From: Talpa occidentalis
Taxonomy: Eukaryota; Chordata; Mammalia; Eulipotyphla; Talpidae
Reading direction: 5' to 3'
Assembly: GCF_014898055.3 (NCBI RefSeq)
Contig: NW_023601322.1
Coordinates: 6,157,312-6,221,311 of the forward strand
Length of the DNA stretch: 64,000 nucleotides
Shown: positions 59,690 through 64,000 of the stretch, piece by piece
Numbering within the stretch: position 1 is the first letter of the stretch
Layout: every line of letters begins with the position of its first letter
Notes under the pieces: model-generated
Told to the model about the DNA's origin: nothing
What the model saw: only the letters and a program-made list of their open reading frames with translations
The model's database searches: none
Translations under genes and position numbers: made by a program

Positions 59690-59960
59690 TTTATCCATGT
59701 TACTAGTTTGAAAATATTCTATGACTAACAAAAAACAGATACCTTATTTCTAACAAAGTTTAACAAAACTAATGCCAGAGGCAGTTCATTTGGTCAAGTT
59801 CTACCAAACACTGACTAGTAAATAAAAAATTGTGCTTATCTAGGTCATTTCTGAATATGCATTGGGACATTTCTAAATTACAAAGATGTGCATTTCATAC
59901 AAAATCTGCAACCCAGAAAACAGGTAGTATTGCCCTAATACTTGAACAGTTTAACTATCT
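59690..59960 (+). mobile_element. Possible very old LINE-1 ORF2 fragment
   Basis: Only AAGTTCTACCAAACACTGACTAG and its surroundings resemble L1 ORF2. Weak. Confidence 0.3.
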
Positions 59961-60224
59961 TGTAACTAATGATGAACAGAATAATTGCTGCATTACTATT
60001 TTTAGCCTGGAAAACACAGAAATTTAATAAGTCTATGATACCAGTTTATGTCTCCATTTTGTAAAATTCCTCCAAGGTACTGTGCTGTGAGTATCTGTCC
60101 ACACGTAAAGCACACATCTGGCTAAGAGTTAATGTGGCTGTAGAAACAATAGCTCAGCGTGATGACATTGTGATGTGATCGGAAAGGTCAGTTTCACACC
60201 ATTTATTGGAACTGATGTGTGTGT

Positions 60225-60330
60225 GAGATAATGAGTGTGGGTTCTTAGTCATAAAATGAATTAGAATCCCACTTCCCATCACTTTGTAAGACATTTAAAC
60301 TCTGACACTCCGTTCCTCTTTGGATTTGTG
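60225..60330 (+). repeat. Possible MIR fragment
   Basis: GAATCCCACTTCCCATCACTTT, then GTAAGACATTTAAACTCTGACA, fits the MIR CCCGGCTCTGCCACTT...TTACTTAACCTCT order. Diverged. Confidence 0.35.
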
Positions 60331-60334
60331 TTTT

Positions 60335-61685
60335 TATACCTGGATATAACATATAATGTAAATGTGTTCCATATACATGCTTTATATTTCAGGTAGATAT
60401 ATCTGAAATATTCCAATTAGCAATTTAAAGATAATATAATGAATAAATAATATAAAATTTAAAGAATAAATAATATGTTCTAAAATATTAATAAAACATT
60501 AGCAATTTTAAGATAAATTATTACGTTATGACTGATGCATTGCATTAGTCAAGGTCCAAACAAGAGGTCAAATCTAAGCAAATATTGAACAGAGATAGCT
60601 TAATAGTAACTGTCACTATAACAGGCAGAGCCTGTGCCTGTATAAAGAGAACAGGAATGACAGCTGCCGTGCTGAGGGCCCAAGGGAGGACACACTTTGA
60701 AGGAGGCCTGCCTCCCAGGGCTCATATTCAGACTTCAAGCTGGACAAGCTGTAGTTGTGGTCATCTGGTGGCACTGCATTTCCTGGGCCACCTAGGACAA
60801 AGCGTGTCCATAATAGAGCTATTCAGGATGCAGAATGACTAAGACCGGTGGGAGAGCACACAGAGTGTCAGAGGCAGGAGACTGCTGGCCCATCAGGTGG
60901 CTGTAAGCCCAATGCACAGAATCGGTGAGAAAAATGCAGGCTGGCTAAGGCTGGCTGTGGACAGAGGGAGTCGGAGACTGGAAGCAGGGTCCCGGCAGTG
61001 TGGAGTGTGAGGTGCATGATCTCCGTGTTGGACATTCATGGCAATATGGAACTCAGTGAGAGACCTTTCAATTTCTCCATGGTGCACACTATATAGAGTG
61101 AACACAATCCCACCTGCCTAGCCATCATCCTTGCTAAAATCTTTCCTAATAGGAACTACTTCACCTCTTCAACCACTATTTGTTTTCTATGGAAAGTTGT
61201 TGTTTCCAACTTGATACTCTATGTTGCTAGAGATCACAGACTCTGCTGACACCTCTCATATTAGAGTTTAATGGCAGAACCTCACTTTTCAATTGTGTTG
61301 TCAAAAATAACCTTACTGTTATAAATGTGCCATAAAGATCTATCATATTTCATCCTAAATGATAAAGCCCTTGACACAGATGCTAAGCTGTAAGACCCTG
61401 CCAATGTCTTCCCTGACAGCACCTTCAGAACTGCCGTGACAAATGCTGCTGAGCTATGTGAACAGGGGTGAAGTGAGCTCCTTCTCTCTTATTCCAACAT
61501 AAGAAGTGCTGCATTTTGTCCTACAAGGGTACATGGTCCTGGAAGCATGCCGATAATCTGTGCTTATGATTGCTGAATTTTAAAAATCATAGATGGAAAT
61601 AGTGCTACATTAGATTCTTTTTGGAATTAGCTTCTAAAAGTAAATCTTGAGAAATCAATACACTGTGTACCTTGAGGACTGACTA
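60335..61685. other. Anonymous DNA, GC-elevated at 60640-61030
   Basis: The GC-elevated interval (AGGCCTGCCTCCCAGGGC, GGTCATCTGGTGGCACTGC, GGCTGGCTAAGGCTGGCTGTGG) has frames of 70-85 codons on both strands but no recognised family; an old LTR is one possibility. Confidence 0.4.
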
Positions 61686-61689
61686 GAAA

Positions 61690-61845
61690 GTTGCACAGAT
61701 ATTTTAATCAAGACTTGAGAGCTGAGGGGTCTTTGTGGTGGGTGTGATGTGGGAACAGGCCTCTAAGTGTGAGTCTGTGCCTTTGAATCTCATATAGTGT
61801 TATACACCAATGTTACCTCAATTATAACAAAAAAAAAAAAAGTTG
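61690..61845 (+). mobile_element. LINE-1 3' terminus fragment
   Basis: AATCTCATATAGTGTTATACACC followed by AATGTTACCTCAATTATAAC and a 13-base A-run resembles an L1 3' terminus with its tail. Confidence 0.4.
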
Positions 61846-61879
61846 GAAACGAAATCTGAATGAAGAGGTGAATGGGGAT

Positions 61880-62045
61880 TAAAGACACCTGGGTTAATTT
61901 TGCTTTATGACTTTGAACTAGACAGGTAACTATTCTGATGACTATTTTCCTCATTCTTAAATTGGATTTGATTATTTCTAAGCCCTGTGAGATACAAATT
62001 TTAATAATCCTATGCATTGCCTTATATAATTATTATAGTAAGGCA
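61880..62045 (+). repeat. MIR SINE fragment
   Basis: ACACCTGGGTTAATTTTGC, TATGACTTTGAACTAGACAGG, TATTTTCCTCATTCTTAAATTGG and GCCCTGTGAGATACAAATTTTAA follow MIR sense order. Confidence 0.55.
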
Positions 62046-62640
62046 TCAATCAAGAGATTAAAGAAATAAAGATTCAGTATTCCAATAAGGAAGTTCAATG
62101 TCTCTTATTTCTTTGAAAGTTACACTGAAATGCTAAGCAAGATTTAAGTAAAAATACACAGGATTTTAAAAACTATGTTAAACTAGTTAATGGAACTGAA
62201 ACTAACATAGATAAGCTGAATTTCTGACAGCGATGTGAAGAAGCAAACAGGGAACACCTTGATATTCCAGTCACCCCAGGATTTCGGGGCAGCCACCCAT
62301 TAACTGTTGGTAATACTGCAAGTGGGGGCTGTCACCTCCTGGAGTTGTTCCAACTTCGACTGAAAAATATTCTGAACTTCTAAATCCATTTGCATTTTAA
62401 TAATTTTTCTCTTACTAGTATAATGACTGAGTTTATAAAGAATTTTCACAGATTATTTTTGTGTCTTGTTGACTAACTGTAGGTTTTGGTTTTGATGACT
62501 ACCTTGTCCCTTTGTAATCAGGTTGGTAAATGTGCTTACTTAACAAAAAGAGGTAATGAGCACAGAGATGTTCAATGACTAGACCAAATGTATGCAACCA
62601 AGAGGCTAAAAAAAGATCATAATGGCATGGGATATTAGGA
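62046..62640. other. Anonymous DNA
   Basis: A GC-elevated patch at 62260-62360 (CCAGTCACCCCAGGATTTCGG) is unexplained. No gene. Confidence 0.45.
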
Positions 62641-62644
62641 ACCA

Positions 62645-62830
62645 GGCCTTGAGGCGAAAAAATAAGAGTTTGAACTCTGACTCTGCAATCAGCTATAAAA
62701 TAATGAGCAAGTTGCATACATTTATTTCCTTATTATTCTAAATTTTTTAAGTGCCAAAATTCATATCTGAAAAAATGAAAATACTCATACCACTGACATC
62801 ATCAGGTTGTGGATTTGAACAGAGATTGGA
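62645..62830 (+). repeat. MIR SINE fragment
   Basis: GAGTTTGAACTCTGACTCTGC, AATGAGCAAGTTGCATACATT, ATATCTGAAAAAATGAAAATAC and ATCATCAGGTTGTGGATTTGAA follow MIR sense order, with an insertion before the CATATCTGAAAAAATG block. Confidence 0.5.
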
Positions 62831-63039
62831 TGGGAATGGCATTAATTAGCAATAAATATCTGGATACACTTCTGCTCACATACCTAACAATAAATGTTTA
62901 CAGGTTAATCTGTTTCACAAAGACTTCCATGTTCTCCACTGCACTCCTAGAACACAGTCGGCTTTGCGGGGAAGACAGGGATGTGGGTAACCCATGTGCA
63001 AAGAACAGCACATAAGTTTATCTAATATTCTTAAGACAC

Positions 63040-63350
63040 CCCCCCTCCAGCTAGAGGAATCCCTAGTAGAAGGAAAAAATATTACCAAGTGCATAGGATT
63101 AGCTATGGGACATGGGCAAGCAAATGAACTAACAAAACAAAAACAAAAACAAAACCTTAGACCAACAATGATGGTCACCCAAGGGGAAGGGCAGGGTGGA
63201 GAGTGGGAGCAAGGGGTCAGCTGGGTAGTGATGAATGGCACCAGCCCTTTGGTGGTGGGTGTGGGGTAGCGTGTTCATTTACCAAGATGCAAAGCAGTAC
63301 TCCTGAAACATACACCGTAAACGAATGGTATGCCAATTAAAAAAAAAATA
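63040..63350 (+). mobile_element. LINE-1 3' end fragment
   Basis: ACTAACAAAACAAAAACAAAAAC, the G-rich GGGGAAGGGCAGGGTGGAGAG, TGATGAATGGCACCAGCCC and AATGGTATGCCAATT followed by an A-run form a typical L1 3' UTR and tail. The 91-codon and 108-codon frames crossing it on opposite strands are not genes. Confidence 0.55.
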
Positions 63351-64000
63351 AAATGTGAAGGTCTATTTGGTGTATCGGTGATGAATTTACAGAAAAAGGC
63401 AAATGTCAGGATGATTTAATCAAATATCCCCTTAGGTATTTATAAAATACTGTTTTTACAAACTGAGCTTAATTTTATAGTAGTTTAGTTGTAGTCCATA
63501 ACGACATCAATTTAAATTTTACAAAGAAATTCACAGACCAGTGCCAACTGGTTAAGCAATTAGCTAGTCTGTCTATCTTAAACCCATCTACTACAAATGT
63601 ATTACATTATAAATTGATGATTTATCATTTAACCTGCTCAGTTCCTTCTTCATTCTTACCCAAATCTATAATCCTTTGGTTTCTTAATTATTTATTGCAA
63701 TGGAATTAAAATCTTATGAGAGCAGAGACTGTGTACTATTTTGTTTTTCAAGACATTTAAAATATCTTGTCAAAATAGGGACAAAAATTGTATCTAATTA
63801 TCTAATCTCTGTGTGTATTTATATATGTGTGTATTTGTGTATGTGTGTGTGTAAATCTTTTTTCTTGCACACACTTTCAGTCTCATGCATTAAACTGCAT
63901 TCCTGGTATGATCTGTGCCTTTGAGAAATATCTTCTCCCACCCCAAGTCCAGGTGTGAGACATCCTCTCGTGACTCTCTGACTCTTGTTGGTGTTTCATA
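63351..64000. other. AT-rich anonymous DNA
   Basis: A TGTGTAT-type microsatellite lies at about 63810-63853. No gene. Confidence 0.5.

Overview
This window looks like nuclear DNA of a placental mammal with no recognisable protein-coding gene, tRNA gene, rRNA gene, CpG island or bacterial-style operon. It is AT-rich and dominated by interspersed repeats: LINE-1 (L1) fragments of many ages and orientations, a lineage-specific tRNA-derived SINE family (10 copies recognised), and older mammalian repeats (MIR, L2, an MLT1-like LTR). No open reading frame over 147 codons exists, and none shows a convincing cellular protein. The region is best read as intergenic or deep-intronic sequence. The MIR, L2 and MLT1-like copies support a eutherian host. 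The SINE has none of the diagnostic heads of primate Alu, carnivore SINEC, equid ERE, ruminant Bov-tA or afrotherian AfroSINE as I know them. The host could be another laurasiatherian such as a bat or eulipotyphlan, but the sequence alone does not let me name it.

Layout. 1-4.8 kb: AT-rich DNA, a SINE at 1227, a GC-elevated unexplained stretch (1.5-2.2 kb), a 5'-inverted L1 with a perfect 14-bp target-site duplication (TSD) at 3426-3962, and the youngest-looking SINE at 4466. 5-18 kb: several old L1 pieces in both orientations (notably 7030-8285, 11440-12065 and 15790-17640) and five SINEs. 18-28 kb: mostly anonymous DNA with SINEs at 19367 and 25474, weak L1 pieces, microsatellites and a MIR. 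28.6-30 kb: the longest old L1 3' end, followed by an L2 fragment. 30-45 kb: an L1 3' end (33.0 kb), an MLT1-like LTR (34.3 kb), a short SINE (35.6 kb), L2 (39 kb), a (TA)22 microsatellite, and two outward-facing L1 3' ends (41.7-42.7 kb). 45-51 kb: a tandem duplication with an A-tract, the youngest L1 3' end (45856-46235), a truncated SINE running into an AT-rich hairpin region (48 kb), and SINE 50566. 51-64 kb: anonymous AT-rich DNA with MIRs and eroded L1 pieces.

Nothing forms an operon, pathway or defence system. The content worth a second look is retrotransposon biology: three to four L1 inversion structures, a possible L1 3' transduction, a SINE family with short, long and intermediate architectures, and an A-tract duplication that could be a tail-only insertion. 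Repeat names rest on recognising consensus motifs by eye. Boundaries of old elements are approximate to tens of bases; boundaries fixed by target-site duplications are exact.
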